Assembly: GCF_900116135.1 (NCBI RefSeq)
Contig: NZ_FOZX01000007.1
Coordinates: forward strand, 248,001 to 312,000
Reading direction: 5' to 3'
DNA: 64,000 bases
DNA from: Saccharopolyspora flava
Lineage (GTDB): Bacteria; Actinomycetota; Actinomycetes; Mycobacteriales; Pseudonocardiaceae
The position numbers and the translations under genes are program-made. Positions 1-12,806 of this stretch are shown piece after piece. The first letter of the stretch is position 1. Each line of letters opens with the position of its first letter. The notes under the pieces are model-generated. The model made no database searches and was not told where the DNA came from. It saw only the letters and a program-made list of their open reading frames with translations.

Positions 1-1
1 G

Positions 2-3000
2 CTGGCGGAGCTGGCGCGGTCCGAGGGCGTCACGATGTTCATGGTGTGGCAGGCGGCCCTGGCCGTGCTGCTGTCCAGGCTCGGTGCGGGTGAGGACATC
101 CCGCTGGGCAGCCCGGTCGCCGGGCGCACCGACGAAGCCGTCGAGGACCTCGTCGGGTTCTTCGTCAACACCATCGTCCTGCGCACCGACCTGTCCGGCG
201 ACCCCGACTTCACCGAGGTGCTGGCCCGGGTGCGGCAGAACGCGCTCGGCGCGCTGGAGCACCAGGACATCCCCTTCGAACGGCTCGTGGAAGAGCTGGC
301 GCCGTCCCGTTCCAAGGGCCGCCACCCGCTGTTCCAGGTGCTGCTGGCCGTGCAGAACATCCCGCAGCAGGACGTCACGCTGCCCGGCCTCGACGTCGAC
401 TCCCGCCCCGACGCCCCCGCGATGGCCAAGTTCGACCTGGACTTCCAGGTCGTCGAACTCGTCGACGACGCGGGCGAACCGGACGGCATGATCGGCGGAC
501 TCACCTACGCCGCCGACCTGTTCGACCGCTCCACCGCCGAAACCCTGGTGGCGCGGCTGGTTCGCGTGCTCGACGCCGTCACCGAGGACCCGCACCGCCC
601 CGTCGCCCGCGTCGACCTGCTCGACCGGACCGAGCGGCGACGGCTGCTCACCGAGTGGAACAACACCCACAGCGACACCCTGGCGCTGACCGTCCCCGAG
701 CTGTTCGCGATCCGCGCCTCCCGCGCCCCCAAGGCCGTCGCGCTGACCACCGTGCTCACCGACGACCCCGTGCAGCTCACCTACGCCGAGCTGGACCAGC
801 GCTCCAACCGGCTGGCCCACCACCTCATCGAGCTCGGCGTGGTGCCGGAGACACCCGTCGGCGTCGTCATGGACCGCTCCATCGACGTCGTGGTCGTGCT
901 GCTGGCGATCCTCAAGGCGGGCGGCGCCTACGTCACCGTCTCCCCGGACCAGCCCGCCGGCCGCATCGCCGAGGTGCTGCACCGCGCCGGAACCTCGCTG
1001 TGCCTCGCGGACGACCGCTACGCCGAGGACCTGCGCGGGCAGGTCGCCACCGTGGTCCGCGCGGGCGATCCCACTGCGTGGGCCGAGCAGCCCGCCACCG
1101 CGGTGACCGGCCGCAGCCTGCCCGATCAGCTCGCCTACGTCATGTTCACCTCCGGCTCCACCGGCGAGCCGAAGGGCATCGCGACCACCCACCGCGACAT
1201 CGTCGACCTGGCCGGCGACGACTGCTGGCGGTTCCGCGGCCAGGCGCGCGGGATGTTCGCCGCACCGCACACCTTCGACGGGTCCACGGTGGAGCTGTGG
1301 GTGCGGCTGCTCACCGGCGGCGAGATCCTCGTCGTCCCCCCGGGCCGCATGGACGCCGCGCGGCTGCGGGCCCTGATCACCGAGCACGGGCTGACCCACG
1401 TGCACCTCACGGCCGGTCTGTTCCGCGTCATCGCCGACGAGGACCCCGAGGCCTTCAACGGCGCGAGCGACGTGCTCACCGGCGCCGACGTGGTCCCGAA
1501 GAACGCCGTGCAGCGGGTGCTCGACGCCGCCCCCGGCATCGTCGTGCGCAGCAGCTACGGCCCGACCGAGATCACCGTCATCGGCACCCAGATCCCGCTG
1601 ACCGACCCGGACGAGATCGGCGAGGTCGTCCCCATCGGCAGGCCGATGGACAACACCCGCTGCTACGTGCTGGACAGCGCGCTGGACCCGGTCCCGCCGG
1701 GGGTCTCCGGCGAGCTGTACCTGGCCGGGGCCGGGCTGGCGCGCGGCTACGCCGGGCGCAGCGGGCTCACCGCCGAGCGCTTCGTGGCCTGCCCGTTCGA
1801 GGACGGCGGCTCGCGGATGTACCGCACCGGTGACGTGGTGCGGTGGCGGGCCGACGGCGTGCTGGAGTTCGTCGGCCGCGTCGACGACCAGGTCAAGATC
1901 CGCGGTTTCCGGGTGGAGCCCGCCGAAGCCGAATCGGCGCTGGCCGCCCACCCCGACGTGACGCAGGCGGTGGTCACCGTCCGCGAGGACGTCCCCGGCG
2001 ACAAGCGCCTCGTGGCCTACGTGGTGTGGACCGGCGGTGACGACACCGAGCCGCTGCGCGAGCACGCCGCCGCCCGGCTGCCCGAGTACCTGGTGCCCAG
2101 CGCCGTGGTGAGCCTCGACCGGCTGCCGCTGACCGGCAACGGCAAGGTCGACCGGGCGGCCCTGCCCGCCCCGGAGGCGCTGGTCGCCGGTGAGCTGCGC
2201 AGGCCGCCGTCGCTGCGGGAAGAGCTGCTGTGCGCCGTGTTCGCGCACGTCCTCGGTGTCCCGCGAGTGGGCGTCGACGACGACTTCTTCGCGCTCGGCG
2301 GGCATTCCCTGCTCGCCGTCCGCCTCGTCAGCAGGGTCCGCACCGTGCTCGGCGCGGAAATCCCGGTGGAGGCGGTGTTCGAGACGCCGAGCGTGGCCGG
2401 GCTGGCCGCGGCGATCGGCGAGACCGGCGACGCGCCGGTCCGGCCCGCCCTCACCGCCCGGCCGAGGCCGGAGCTGCTGCCGCTGTCCTACGCCCAGCGC
2501 CGCCTGTGGTTCGTCGACAGCTTCGAAGGCGCCAGCGCGCTCTACAACATCCCGCTCGCGGTGCGGATGACCGGCGATCTCGACGTCGCCGCGCTGGACG
2601 CCGCGCTGGGCGACGTGGTCGCCCGGCACGAGAGCCTGCGGACCCGCTTCCCGCAGCACGAGGGGCAGCCCGTCCAGCAGATCGTCCCCGCCGAGCACGC
2701 CGACGTGCGGGTGCGCGTCGAGACGGTGGCGCGCGGGGACCTCGACGAGCGGATCGCCGAGGAGTCCCGCTACGTCTTCGACCTCGCGGGCGAACTCCCG
2801 CTGCGCGCAACCCTTCTCGACGTCGAGGGGGAACCGGGCGAGTGGGTGCTGGTGCTGGTCACCCACCACATCGCCTCCGACGGCTGGTCGATGGCCCCGA
2901 TGCTGCGCGACCTCTCCGCCGCCTACATCGCGCGCCGCGCCGGCAGCGCCCCGCGCTTCGAACCGCTGCCCGTGCAGTACGCCGACCACGCGCTGTGGCA

Positions 3001-6000
3001 GCGCGACCTGCTCGGCGACGCCGACGACCCGGACAGCCCGCTCAACCAGCAGGTCGCCTACTGGCGGGAGGCGCTGGAGGGCATCCCGGAGGAGCTGTCG
3101 CTGCCCACGGACCGGCCCCGGCCCGCCGTCGCGAGCAACGACGGCGCCTGGGTGCCGCTGCACGTGCCCGCCGACCTGCACGGCGCGCTGGCCGAACTGG
3201 CCGCCGCGCAGGGCGTCACGATGTTCATGGTGTGGCAGGCGGCCCTGTCGGTGCTGCTGTCGCGGCTCGGCGCGGGCGAGGACGTCCCGCTGGGCAGCCC
3301 CATCGCCGGCCGCACCGACGAGGCCGCAGACGACCTGGTCGGGTTCTTCGTCAACACCCTGGTGCTGCGCACCGACCTGTCCGGTGACCCCACGTTCGCC
3401 GAGGTGCTCGGCCGCGTGCGCAAGTCGGCGCTGGGCGCGCTGGGCCACCAGGAGGTGCCGTTCGAGCGGCTCGTCGAGGAGCTCGCGCCCGCCCGGTCCA
3501 CGGCCCGCCACCCGCTGTTCCAGGTCATCCTGTCGGTGCAGAACGTGCCCGCCGCCGAGGTGGACCTGCCCGGCGTGCACCTGGAACGGCTCGACACTGA
3601 GGTGCCCGGCGCGAAGTTCGACCTGGACTTCCAGGCCGCCGAGCAGTTCGACGAGCAGGGCGTCCCGGCCGGCGTCGACGGCGGACTCACCTACGCCACC
3701 GACCTGTTCGACCGCGCCACCGCCGAGGCCCTGGTGACCCGGCTGCTGCACGTGCTGAGCACCGTCGCCGCCGATCCCCGGCAGCGGGTGCACGGCATCG
3801 ACCCGCTCGACGCCGCCGAACGCGACCGCGTGGTGGGGGAGTGGAACGCGACCGACCGGCCCGAACCGGCCGAGACCGTGACCGCCGGGTTCCGCGCGCA
3901 GGTCGCCCGCGTCCCGGACACCCCGGCGCTGGTCGCCGACGGATTCCGCCTGACCTACGCCGAACTCGACGCCCGCTCCGACCGGCTCGCCCGGTACCTG
4001 CTGCGCCACGGCGCCGGGCCGGAGGAGACCGTCGCGGTCGTCATGGAGCGGTCGCCGGAGATGGTCATCGCGCTGCTGGCCGTCCTGAAGACCGGCGGCG
4101 CGTACCTGCCGGTGGACACCGAGTACCCGTCGGCCCGCATCGAGATGATGCTCGACGACGCCGCCCCGGTTCTCGTGCTCACCACCACCGACGTGGCCTC
4201 GCGAGTGCCCGGCTCGGGGGTGCGCGTCGTGCTGGACGACCCGGCGACGCGCGCCGCCGTGGACGCCGAGGACGCCACGCCGCCGGAACCCGAGCCGCAC
4301 CTGGAATCGGCCGCCTACACGATCTACACCTCCGGTTCCACCGGAAAGCCCAAGGGCGTCACCGTGACCCATCGCGCCATCGACCGCCTGGCCCGGCCTG
4401 CCGCCTACGCCGACGTGCGCGCCGGGGACGTGGTGTCGCACGTCGGGTCGGTGTCGTTCGACGCCGCCACCTTCGAGATCTGGGCGGCCCTGCTCAACGG
4501 AGCGACGCTGGCCGTCGGCCCTCCGGGGTCGCCGTCGGTGGCGTCGCTGCGCGAGTTCTTCACCGCGCACGCGGTCACGGTCGCTCTGCTGCCCACCGGG
4601 TTGCTGCACCAGGTCATCGACACCGACGTCCAGGCGCTGAGCGGGGTGCGCTCGCTGCTGACGGGTGGCGACAAGCTCTCCGTCGAGCATTCCCGCACCG
4701 TGGTCGACGCGCTGCCCGGCACCGTGCTGTCCAACGGCTACGGCCCGACCGAGAGCACCACCTACACCCACACCCACGCGGTCGGTCGCGCCGATGTCGA
4801 CAGCGGCCGGGAGATCCCGCTCGGGCGCCTGCTGGACCGCACCCGCTGCTACGTCCTCGACAGCTCCTTGCGCCCGGTTCCGGTCGGCGTGCCGGGTGAG
4901 CTCTACGTCGCCGGTGACGGTCTGGCCCGCGGGTACGCACGACGGCCCGCGATGACGGCGGAACGCTTCGTGGCCTGCCCGTTCGAGGGCGGGGGATCCC
5001 GCATGTACCGCGTCGGCGACGTGGTGCGGTGGCGGGCCGACGGGGTGCTGGAGTTCGTCGGCCGCGCCGACGACCAGGTCAAGATCGCCGGATTCCGCGT
5101 CGAACCCGGCGAGGTGGAGGCCGTCGTGTCCGCCCACGACGACGTGGCGCAGGCCGTGGTCACCGTCCGCGAGCACGGCGAGAACGACAAGCGCCTCGCC
5201 GCCTACGTGGTGCCCTCCGGCCCCGGTGACGACCTGGCCGCCAGGGTGCGGGAGTTCGTGGCCGAGCGGGTGCCGAGCCACCTGGTGCCCTCGTACGTGA
5301 CGGTGCTCGACCGGCTGCCGGTGACCGTCAACGGCAAGGTCGACCGCGCTGCCCTGCCCGACCCCGAACCGGTCACGTCCACCGATCTGGTGCGCGCCCC
5401 CGCCTCGCCGCGCGAGGAACTGCTGTGCACCCTGTTCGCCGAGGTCCTCGGCGTGCCCCGGGTCGGTCCCGACGACGACTTCTTCGCGCTGGGCGGGCAT
5501 TCCCTGCTCGCCGTGAAGCTCGTCAGCCGCATCCGGGCGGTCCTGGGCGCGGAGATCTCCGTGCGGGCGGTGTTCGAGGAACCCGTCGTGTCCGGGCTCG
5601 CCGCGAAGCTCGCCCAGTCCGACGGCCCGGTCCGGCCGCCGGTGGTGCCGATGCCCCGGCCCGAGGTGCTGCCGGTGTCCTACGGCCAGAGCCGCCTGTG
5701 GTTCCTGGACCGCCTGGAAGGCCCCAACCACCTCTACAACATCTGCCTGCTGCTGCGGCTGTCCGGGCCGCTGGACACCGCGGCGCTGCGGGCCGCGCTC
5801 ACCGACGTGATCGCCCGGCACGAGAGCCTGCGGACCACCTTCCCGCAGGTGGGCGACCAGCCGTCGCAGTTCGTCCACCCCGCCGACGAGGTGACCGTGG
5901 ACCTGCCGATGACGACCGTCACGGCGGAGGAGCTGGTGCGGCGCCGCGAGGTGCTGGCCGCCCACACCTTCGACCTGGCCGTCGAACTGCCGGTGAAGGC

Positions 6001-9000
6001 CGACCTGTTCCGCGTCACCGACGGGGAAGCCCAGGAGTGGGCGCTGTCGCTGGTGGTGCACCACATCGCCGGTGACGGCTGGTCGATGGGCCCGCTGTGG
6101 CGGGACCTCTCCGACGCCTACGCCGCGCGCCGCGCGGGCCGCGCACCCGGCTGGGAGCCGCTGCCGCTGCAGTACGCCGACTACACCTTGTGGCAGCGGG
6201 AACTGCTCGGCGACACCGACCAGCCGGACAGCCTGCTCGCCCGGCAGATCGACTACTGGAAGGACAAGCTCAGCGGCGCCCCGCAGGAACTCGCCCTGCC
6301 CGTGGACCGGACGCGCCCGACCGTGTCCGACCGGGAGGCCGGGTGGGCCGCGCTGCGGGTCCCGGCGGAACTGCACGCGCGGCTGGCCGAACTCGCCCTG
6401 GCCGAGGGCGTCACGATGTTCATGCTGCTGCACACGGCGGTCTCGGTGCTGCTGTCCAAGAGCGGCGCGGGACGCGACGTCGTGCTCGGCAGCCCCGTCG
6501 CCGGGCGCATGGACCAGGGACTCGACGGGCTCGTCGGGTACTTCTCCAACACCCTCGTGCTGCGCACCGACCTGTCGGGCGAGCCGGACTTCACCGAACT
6601 GCTGCACCGGGTGCGCGCCGCCGTCCTGGAGGCCTTCGAGCACCAGGACGTGCCCTTCGAGCGGCTCGTGGAGGAGCTGGCGCCGGCCCGGTCGATGTCC
6701 CGGCACCCGCTGTTCCAGGTCATGCTCGCCGTGCAGAACAACGCGCGGTCCACGCCGCAGCTGCCGGGCGTGCGGGTGACCGAGGACCCCACCGGGCTGC
6801 TGTCGGCGCGGTTCGACCTCGACATCGAGGTCAACGAGCGGTTCGACGAGACGGGCGCGCCCGCCGGCATGGACGGCGGCGTGGTGTTCGCGGCCGAGCT
6901 GTTCGACAAGTCCACCGTGGACACCCTGATGGACCGGCTCGTCCGCGTCCTGGAGGCTATCGCCGACAACCCCGCCGCCCCGGCGCACACCGTCGACCTG
7001 CTCGGCCCCGCCGAGCAGCAGCGGGTCCTGCGCGACTGGAACGACACCGCGCACCCGGTGCCGGACCGCACGCTGGCCGACCTGCTGCACCACCAGGCCG
7101 AACGCAGCCCGGAGGCCCTGGCGCTGCTGGCCGGTGCGGAGCGGATCACCTACGCGGAGCTGGCGGACCGGACCACCAGGCTCGCCCGGTACCTGATCAC
7201 CCGCGGGGTGGGACCGGACTCGGTCGTCGGCGTGGCGATGGACCGCTCGGTCGAGCAGGTCGTGGCGCTGCTGGCGGTCGTCAAGGCCGGTGGCGCCTAC
7301 CTGATCATCGACTCCGACCAGCCGCTGGAACGCGTCGACCACATGCTCTCCGACGCCGCACCGGTGGCCGTGCTGACCACGGCGAGCGCCGCGTCCTGGC
7401 TCGGGCGGCCCCGATCGCCGGAAACCGCGCCGTGGGACGCCGGACCGGAGTGGATCAGCCTGGACGACAACGCCGTTCGCGCGGCGGTGGCCTCGGCGGA
7501 CAGCCGGGAGATCACCGACGCCGACCGGACGGCGCCGCTGCGCTCGGCGCACCCGGTCTACGTCATGTACACCTCCGGATCCACCGGCACCCCCAAGGGC
7601 GTGGTCGTGCCGCACCGCGGCGTGGTCAACCAGCTGGCGTGGATGCAGCAGGAGTACCGCCTCGAACCGCGGGACCGCGTGCTGCAGAAGGCCTCCTTCG
7701 GGTTCGACGCCTCGGTGTGGGAGCTGTTCTGGCCGCTGCTCAACGGCGCCGGGACGGTGCTCGCGCGCCAGGGCGGGCACTGGGATCCCCGCTACCTGGT
7801 CGAGCTGATCGAGCGGGAGCAGGTCACGGTCATGCAGCTCGTGCCGTCGGTGCTGCGGACGCTGCTGGAGGAGGCCGCCCTGGAGCGGTGCACCAGCCTG
7901 CGCGCGGTCCTGTGCCTCGGCGAGGCGCTGCCGGCGTCGGTGCGGGACCGCTGCCGGGACGCGCTCGGCGTGCCGCTGCACAACCTCTACGGGCCCACCG
8001 AGGCCTCGATCGCCGTCACCGCCTGGGAATGCGATCCGGAGCGGGACGGCCCGACCGTGCCGATCGGCGCGCCGCTGTGGAACGTGCGGGCCTACGTGCT
8101 CGACGACGGTTTCCGGCCGGTGCCGCCCGGCGTGGCGGGCGAGCTGTACCTGGCCGGTGACGGGCTGGCCCGGGGCTATCTGGGACGTCCGACGCTCACC
8201 GCCGAGCGGTTCATCGCCTGCCCCTTCGGGGCGCCGGGCGAGCGCATGTACCGCACCGGCGACGTGGCGCGCTGGAACGACGACGGGCAGCTGGAGTTCG
8301 TCGGCCGGGTCGACGACCAGGTCAAGCTGCGCGGTTTCCGCATCGAACCCGGTGAGATCGAGGCGGCGGTGGCCGGGCACGAGCGCGTGGCGCAGGCCGC
8401 GGTCGTGGTCCGCGAGGACGTGCCGGGCTCGCCGCGGCTGCTGGCCTACGTCGTCGGCGACCCGGGAACGGCCGACGACCGGGCGCACCTGGCGGCGTCG
8501 GTGCGGGAGTTCGCGGCGGGCAAGCTGCCGGAGTACATGGTGCCCTCGGCGGTGGTCGTGCTCGACGAACTCCCGCTGAACGCCAACGGCAAGCTGGATC
8601 GCGCGACGCTGCCCGCCCCCGACGAGTCCGCGAGCCCCGGGGCGGGCGGGCGCCGCCCGGTCACCCTGCGGGAGCAGCTGCTGTGCTCGATCTTCGAGCA
8701 GGTGCTGGAGGTGCCCTCGATCGGCGTTGAGGAGAGCTTCTTCGAGCGGGGCGGCAACTCGCTGCTGGCGGTGCGCCTGGTCAACCGCATCAGGGCGGTC
8801 CTCGACGCCGAGGTGCCGATCCGCGCGGTGTTCCAGGCGCCGACCGTCGCCGGGCTGCTCGAGCGGATCGCGCGCGGCGGGCAGCGCAAGTCCGCCGACG
8901 TGCTGGTGCCGATGCGCTCCAGCGGCGACCGCACGCCGATCTTCTGCGCTCACACCGTCCTGGGACTCGGGTGGGAGTACGGCTGGCTCGCCAACCGCGT

Positions 9001-9586
9001 CTCGGACCGCTACCCGCTCTACGCCCTGCGCCCCAGGGGTGCGGACTCGGTCACCAGCGACCTGCCGGAGTCGCTGACCCGGATGGCCGCCGACTACGTC
9101 GCGCAGATCCGCGCGGTGCAGCCCAGCGGCCCCTACCAGCTGCTCGGCTGGTCGTTCGGCGGCAACGTCGTCCAGGAGATGGCCGCGCAGCTGCGGGACG
9201 CGGGGGAGGAGGTCTCGCTGCTGGTGGTCCTCGACGCCAGTCCGATGGACGGCGGTCCCACCGACGAGCAGCGGGCCGGTTTCGCCGAGCAGGAGGAGAC
9301 GGTGGCCGGGGTGCTCACCGGCGAGGAGCACGACGCCTACGTCCGGATCGTGCGCAACAACACCAAGATCCTGCTGGAGCACCGGACGCGGAAGTCCGAC
9401 GGCGACCTGCTGCTGATCTCGGCCGACTCGACCTCGAAGGCCGACCTGTGGCGGCCGTTCGTGGCGGGCGAGGTCCGCGAGCACCAGCTCGACTGCTCCC
9501 ACCGCGAGATGTTGATCAATCCTGACGTCGCCGGGCTGATCTGGGACGTCCTGGCCGCCGAGCTGGGCGAGACGCCCGCGCAGTAG
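2..9586 (+). CDS. Non-ribosomal peptide synthetase, terminal subunit (5' end outside window)
   Basis: The gene is open at the left edge: the frame starts inside a condensation domain, so the first ATG at 35 is internal. Domain order is C(partial)-A-T-C-A-T-C-A-T-TE over about 3190 residues. The three A domains carry [26 protein letters not shown] and [13 protein letters not shown] near 1135, 4320 and 7560. The T domains carry [16 protein letters not shown] and GGNSLLAV near 2298, 5493 and 8750. Intact C domains have HHIASDG and HHIAGDG near 2860 and 6058. The C-terminal thioesterase has GWSFGG near 9148. Hand-aligned 9-residue specificity codes are DGVHVTSVI, DAFLLTGTY and DAWQLLLIA; I do not assign amino acids from them. 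No epimerase or methyltransferase domain is visible. A terminal TE makes this the last subunit of the line, releasing the peptide by hydrolysis or cyclisation. Confidence 0.97.
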   Translation: MAELARSEGVTMFMVWQAALAVLLSRLGAGEDIPLGSPVAGRTDEAVEDLVGFFVNTIVLRTDLSGDPDFTEVLARVRQNALGALEHQDIPFERLVEELAPSRSKGRHPLFQVLLAVQNIPQQDVTLPGLDVDSRPDAPAMAKFDLDFQVVELVDDAGEPDGMIGGLTYAADLFDRSTAETLVARLVRVLDAVTEDPHRPVARVDLLDRTERRRLLTEWNNTHSDTLALTVPELFAIRASRAPKAVALTTVLTDDPVQLTYAELDQRSNRLAHHLIELGVVPETPVGVVMDRSIDVVVVLLAILKAGGAYVTVSPDQPAGRIAEVLHRAGTSLCLADDRYAEDLRGQVATVVRAGDPTAWAEQPATAVTGRSLPDQLAYVMFTSGSTGEPKGIATTHRDIVDLAGDDCWRFRGQARGMFAAPHTFDGSTVELWVRLLTGGEILVVPPGRMDAARLRALITEHGLTHVHLTAGLFRVIADEDPEAFNGASDVLTGADVVPKNAVQRVLDAAPGIVVRSSYGPTEITVIGTQIPLTDPDEIGEVVPIGRPMDNTRCYVLDSALDPVPPGVSGELYLAGAGLARGYAGRSGLTAERFVACPFEDGGSRMYRTGDVVRWRADGVLEFVGRVDDQVKIRGFRVEPAEAESALAAHPDVTQAVVTVREDVPGDKRLVAYVVWTGGDDTEPLREHAAARLPEYLVPSAVVSLDRLPLTGNGKVDRAALPAPEALVAGELRRPPSLREELLCAVFAHVLGVPRVGVDDDFFALGGHSLLAVRLVSRVRTVLGAEIPVEAVFETPSVAGLAAAIGETGDAPVRPALTARPRPELLPLSYAQRRLWFVDSFEGASALYNIPLAVRMTGDLDVAALDAALGDVVARHESLRTRFPQHEGQPVQQIVPAEHADVRVRVETVARGDLDERIAEESRYVFDLAGELPLRATLLDVEGEPGEWVLVLVTHHIASDGWSMAPMLRDLSAAYIARRAGSAPRFEPLPVQYADHALWQRDLLGDADDPDSPLNQQVAYWREALEGIPEELSLPTDRPRPAVASNDGAWVPLHVPADLHGALAELAAAQGVTMFMVWQAALSVLLSRLGAGEDVPLGSPIAGRTDEAADDLVGFFVNTLVLRTDLSGDPTFAEVLGRVRKSALGALGHQEVPFERLVEELAPARSTARHPLFQVILSVQNVPAAEVDLPGVHLERLDTEVPGAKFDLDFQAAEQFDEQGVPAGVDGGLTYATDLFDRATAEALVTRLLHVLSTVAADPRQRVHGIDPLDAAERDRVVGEWNATDRPEPAETVTAGFRAQVARVPDTPALVADGFRLTYAELDARSDRLARYLLRHGAGPEETVAVVMERSPEMVIALLAVLKTGGAYLPVDTEYPSARIEMMLDDAAPVLVLTTTDVASRVPGSGVRVVLDDPATRAAVDAEDATPPEPEPHLESAAYTIYTSGSTGKPKGVTVTHRAIDRLARPAAYADVRAGDVVSHVGSVSFDAATFEIWAALLNGATLAVGPPGSPSVASLREFFTAHAVTVALLPTGLLHQVIDTDVQALSGVRSLLTGGDKLSVEHSRTVVDALPGTVLSNGYGPTESTTYTHTHAVGRADVDSGREIPLGRLLDRTRCYVLDSSLRPVPVGVPGELYVAGDGLARGYARRPAMTAERFVACPFEGGGSRMYRVGDVVRWRADGVLEFVGRADDQVKIAGFRVEPGEVEAVVSAHDDVAQAVVTVREHGENDKRLAAYVVPSGPGDDLAARVREFVAERVPSHLVPSYVTVLDRLPVTVNGKVDRAALPDPEPVTSTDLVRAPASPREELLCTLFAEVLGVPRVGPDDDFFALGGHSLLAVKLVSRIRAVLGAEISVRAVFEEPVVSGLAAKLAQSDGPVRPPVVPMPRPEVLPVSYGQSRLWFLDRLEGPNHLYNICLLLRLSGPLDTAALRAALTDVIARHESLRTTFPQVGDQPSQFVHPADEVTVDLPMTTVTAEELVRRREVLAAHTFDLAVELPVKADLFRVTDGEAQEWALSLVVHHIAGDGWSMGPLWRDLSDAYAARRAGRAPGWEPLPLQYADYTLWQRELLGDTDQPDSLLARQIDYWKDKLSGAPQELALPVDRTRPTVSDREAGWAALRVPAELHARLAELALAEGVTMFMLLHTAVSVLLSKSGAGRDVVLGSPVAGRMDQGLDGLVGYFSNTLVLRTDLSGEPDFTELLHRVRAAVLEAFEHQDVPFERLVEELAPARSMSRHPLFQVMLAVQNNARSTPQLPGVRVTEDPTGLLSARFDLDIEVNERFDETGAPAGMDGGVVFAAELFDKSTVDTLMDRLVRVLEAIADNPAAPAHTVDLLGPAEQQRVLRDWNDTAHPVPDRTLADLLHHQAERSPEALALLAGAERITYAELADRTTRLARYLITRGVGPDSVVGVAMDRSVEQVVALLAVVKAGGAYLIIDSDQPLERVDHMLSDAAPVAVLTTASAASWLGRPRSPETAPWDAGPEWISLDDNAVRAAVASADSREITDADRTAPLRSAHPVYVMYTSGSTGTPKGVVVPHRGVVNQLAWMQQEYRLEPRDRVLQKASFGFDASVWELFWPLLNGAGTVLARQGGHWDPRYLVELIEREQVTVMQLVPSVLRTLLEEAALERCTSLRAVLCLGEALPASVRDRCRDALGVPLHNLYGPTEASIAVTAWECDPERDGPTVPIGAPLWNVRAYVLDDGFRPVPPGVAGELYLAGDGLARGYLGRPTLTAERFIACPFGAPGERMYRTGDVARWNDDGQLEFVGRVDDQVKLRGFRIEPGEIEAAVAGHERVAQAAVVVREDVPGSPRLLAYVVGDPGTADDRAHLAASVREFAAGKLPEYMVPSAVVVLDELPLNANGKLDRATLPAPDESASPGAGGRRPVTLREQLLCSIFEQVLEVPSIGVEESFFERGGNSLLAVRLVNRIRAVLDAEVPIRAVFQAPTVAGLLERIARGGQRKSADVLVPMRSSGDRTPIFCAHTVLGLGWEYGWLANRVSDRYPLYALRPRGADSVTSDLPESLTRMAADYVAQIRAVQPSGPYQLLGWSFGGNVVQEMAAQLRDAGEEVSLLVVLDASPMDGGPTDEQRAGFAEQEETVAGVLTGEEHDAYVRIVRNNTKILLEHRTRKSDGDLLLISADSTSKADLWRPFVAGEVREHQLDCSHREMLINPDVAGLIWDVLAAELGETPAQ

Positions 9587-9629
9587 CCGGGACCGCCCAC
9601 CGCGTCACGAGCGAGGAAGAGGAGAACCC

Positions 9630-12600
9630 ATGCGGGACACCGCATCCGCCGCCGAGCCGGTCCGCTCCCGCGGCGCCGACGAGGACGCCGTGCTGCGCGC
9701 CGCGCGGCTCAAGGTCGCCTCGGTGGTCGTGGGAGCACCGGTGCTGCCGGCCGAGGCGACGTGGCAGGACCTCGTCCTGCGCGTGTCCACAGCGGACGGA
9801 CGCGCGGAGGCCGACGAGGCGTGGGAGGCCGCCGGGGCGCAACCGCACGTCGCCGCCGACCGCCTGGAGCGCTACGTCCGCCGCGCCCGGCAGCAGGCCA
9901 CCGACGCGCCCGACGCGGCGCACACCCGCGAGGGGCTGCTCTCGGCGGAGGAGGTCGAGGAGGTCATCGCCGCCGGTTCCGGTCCCGTCCGGCCGCTTCC
10001 CGGACGTCGCCTCCACGAGTTGTTCGAGGAGCGGGTGCGGCGGCACCCCGACGCGGTCGCCGTCGTGCACGGCGCCACCACCCGCAGCTACCGCGAGGTC
10101 AACGAGGACGCCAACAGGATCGCCTGGGCGCTGCACCGGCAGGGGCTGCGCGCGGAGGACGTGGTCGCCGTCGTCACCGAGCGCACGCCGGACTGGCTGG
10201 CCTCGGTGCTGGGGGTGTTCAAGGCCGGCGGCTGCTACCTGCCGCTGGAACCGCACTTCCCCGCGGGCCGGATGGCCAGGACGCTGACCCGCGCGGAGTG
10301 CCGCTGGGCGCTGGCCGACCGCGACGTGCCGCCGCTGGACGAGGCGCTCGCCGGGATCGACGCCGTCCACCGCCTGGACGTGCGCGACCTGCTCGACGGC
10401 GACGCGCCCACCCACGACCCGGCGATCACCGTCGCCGGTGACCAGCTGGCCTACGTCTACTTCACCTCGGGCTCCACCGGCGAGCCCAAGGGCGCGCTGT
10501 GCGAGCACGACGGCTTCCTCAACCACGTCTACGCCAAGATCGAGGACCTGGGCATCCGGGAGGGCGACACCGTCGCGCAGACCGCGCCGCAGTGCTTCGA
10601 CATCTCGCTGTGGCAGCTGGTGGCCCCGCTGCTGCTGGGCGGTCGCACCCTGCTGGTCGAGCAGGAGGTGGTGGTCGACGTGCACCGGTTCGTCGACCTG
10701 CTGGCCCGCCACCGCGTCGAGGTCGCCCAGCTCGTGCCGACCTACCTCGAACTCCTGCTGGCGGAGCGGCCCGACGCCGCGGCCGCGCTGCCGGACCTGC
10801 GGGTGATGGCGGTGACCGGGGAGGCGTTGAAGAAGGAGCTGGTGCGCCGCTGGTTCGGCGTGTTCCCCGGCGTCCCGCTGGTCAACTGCTACGGGCTCAC
10901 CGAGGTCAGCGACGACTCCAATCACGGTGTCATGCGCGAAGTTCCCGGCCACCGGTCGATCCCGCTGGGCGAGACGATCCGCAACTGCCGGGTGCACGTG
11001 GTCGACGAGCAGCTGCACCTGGTGCCCATCGGCGCGCCGGGCGAGATCGTGATGGCCGGGGTGTGCGTCGGCCGGGGCTACGTCAACGACCCCGACCGCA
11101 CGGCCGCGGTCTACGGGCAGGACCCGTACCGGCCCGGCGACCGCCTCTACCGCTCGGGCGACTTCGGCCGCCGGTTGCCCTCCGGTGACTTCGAGTACCT
11201 GGGGCGGCGCGATTCCCAGGTGAAGATCAGCGGGTTCCGCATCGAGATCGGCGAGATCGAGGACCGGCTGCTGCAGGTACCCGGGGTGCGCGCGGGCGCG
11301 GTCGTGGTCGCCGGGACCCAGGACGATCCCCAGCTCGTCGCCTACTACACCGGCGACGACGCCCCCGAGGGCGCCGAGGTGGCGCGGTCCTTGGGCACCG
11401 CCCTGCCCGACTACATGGTGCCGCCCCGCCTGTACCGGGTCCTCGAACTCCCGCTGTCCAGCAACGGCAAGGTCGACAAGATCACCCTCGCGGCCCGCGC
11501 CGGCGACACCGAGGACGCGGCGGGAGACACCGGCGCGCCGGAGCTGGCCACCGACACCGAGCGGCGCGTCGCCGACCTGTGGTCGAGCCTGCTGCACGTG
11601 CCGGTGGAGCGCATCGGCCGGGAGTCCCGCTTCGCCGAGCTCGGCGGCACCTCGCTGTCGGCCATCCGGCTGTCGATGGCGCTCGACCGCGTGGTGAGCG
11701 TCGCCGACCTCAAGGACACCCCCACGGTCGCCGAGGTCGCCGCCCTGGTCGACAGCAAGTCGGGCGCGCCAGTCCCGAACCCCGCACCGGCGCAGGACGT
11801 TCGACCCCGGGCGGTGGCGACCGAACCCGACCGGCTGCGCGTCCTCGACACCGCCGACGGACCCGATCCCGCCGCGCGCGCCACCGCGGCCCGGTCGGCG
11901 GCGCGGGCCGCACTGGCCGAGTCCGGTGCCGTCCTGCTGCGCGGCCTCGGCGTCGGCACGCACGACGACGTCGCCGACGTCGCCGCCGCGCTCGGCGTCG
12001 AGGCGATGGCCGAGCGCGAGAGCTTCGCGCCCCGCACCGCCCACCCGCGCCACGTCTACTCCGGCAGCCACTGGCCCGCCGACGAGCCGATGTGCATGCA
12101 CCACGAGCTCAGCTACGCCGACACCGTCCCCGGCACCCTCGTGTTCGGCTGCCTCACCGCGCCCGGCAGCGGCGGGCGCACCACCGTCGCCGACTCCCAG
12201 CAGGTCCTCGCCGCCCTGCCGCCGGAGCTCGTCGACCCCTTCGAGCACCACGGCTGGCTGCTGCGCCGCAACTACCACGACGTGGGCGTGGCCTGGCCGG
12301 ACGCGTTCGGCACCGGTGACCGCGCGGCCGTGGACGCCTACTGCGCCGCCGTCGGCATCGAGAACACCTGGCTGTCCGAGGACCGGCTCGTCACCCGGCA
12401 GCGCCGCGCCGCGGTCGTGCGCCACCCCGACACCGGGGAGCGGTGCTGGTTCAACCAGATCGCCTTCCTCAACGGGCTCACCGTGGACCCGGCCGTGCGC
12501 GAGTACCTCACCGACGTCTACGGCCCCGACGGTCTTCCCTTCGACACCGCCGCCGGTGACGGCACCCCCGTCACGGCCGAGGTGGTGGAGGGCATCAACG

Positions 12601-12806
12601 CCGTCTACGACCGGTTCACCGTCGGCGAGCCGTGGCGCGAGGGCGACGTGCTGCTCGTCGACAACATCCGCACGGCCCACGCCCGCGAACCCCACGACGG
12701 ACGGCGCGACATCGCCGTCGTCCTCGGCGACCCCGTCGCGCTGCCCGGCCACGTGCTGCCGGTCGGCGAGGCATCCACCCCCGCTCGAAAGGCCGATCTG
12801 CCATGA
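9630..12806 (+). CDS. Stand-alone NRPS A-T protein fused to a SyrP/TauD-like Fe(II)/2-oxoglutarate hydroxylase
   Basis: This 1058-residue protein starts at ATG after GAGGAG, 43 bp behind the NRPS. An N-terminal region of about 120 residues has no clear assignment. It is followed by an adenylation domain ([12 protein letters not shown] near 10460; hand-read code DIWQATCDD), a carrier domain (LGGTSLSAIRL near 11640) and a C-terminal TauD-family oxygenase from about 11800. The oxygenase has CMHHELSY, which supplies the H-x-E iron ligands, and a distal TAHAREPHDGRRD that fits the third His and the 2-oxoglutarate-binding Arg. In SyrP-like systems such oxygenases beta-hydroxylate an amino acid while it is tethered to a carrier. 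Here loading, tethering and hydroxylation would occur on one polypeptide. How the residue reaches the main assembly line is not shown. The gene overlaps the halogenase start by ATGA, so the two are probably co-translated. Confidence 0.93.
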   Translation: MRDTASAAEPVRSRGADEDAVLRAARLKVASVVVGAPVLPAEATWQDLVLRVSTADGRAEADEAWEAAGAQPHVAADRLERYVRRARQQATDAPDAAHTREGLLSAEEVEEVIAAGSGPVRPLPGRRLHELFEERVRRHPDAVAVVHGATTRSYREVNEDANRIAWALHRQGLRAEDVVAVVTERTPDWLASVLGVFKAGGCYLPLEPHFPAGRMARTLTRAECRWALADRDVPPLDEALAGIDAVHRLDVRDLLDGDAPTHDPAITVAGDQLAYVYFTSGSTGEPKGALCEHDGFLNHVYAKIEDLGIREGDTVAQTAPQCFDISLWQLVAPLLLGGRTLLVEQEVVVDVHRFVDLLARHRVEVAQLVPTYLELLLAERPDAAAALPDLRVMAVTGEALKKELVRRWFGVFPGVPLVNCYGLTEVSDDSNHGVMREVPGHRSIPLGETIRNCRVHVVDEQLHLVPIGAPGEIVMAGVCVGRGYVNDPDRTAAVYGQDPYRPGDRLYRSGDFGRRLPSGDFEYLGRRDSQVKISGFRIEIGEIEDRLLQVPGVRAGAVVVAGTQDDPQLVAYYTGDDAPEGAEVARSLGTALPDYMVPPRLYRVLELPLSSNGKVDKITLAARAGDTEDAAGDTGAPELATDTERRVADLWSSLLHVPVERIGRESRFAELGGTSLSAIRLSMALDRVVSVADLKDTPTVAEVAALVDSKSGAPVPNPAPAQDVRPRAVATEPDRLRVLDTADGPDPAARATAARSAARAALAESGAVLLRGLGVGTHDDVADVAAALGVEAMAERESFAPRTAHPRHVYSGSHWPADEPMCMHHELSYADTVPGTLVFGCLTAPGSGGRTTVADSQQVLAALPPELVDPFEHHGWLLRRNYHDVGVAWPDAFGTGDRAAVDAYCAAVGIENTWLSEDRLVTRQRRAAVVRHPDTGERCWFNQIAFLNGLTVDPAVREYLTDVYGPDGLPFDTAAGDGTPVTAEVVEGINAVYDRFTVGEPWREGDVLLVDNIRTAHAREPHDGRRDIAVVLGDPVALPGHVLPVGEASTPARKADLP

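Noticed and set aside
2..9586. Naming the amino acids incorporated by each A domain
   Set aside because: Codes were read by hand and do not match ones I can recall with certainty; any assignment would be a guess.
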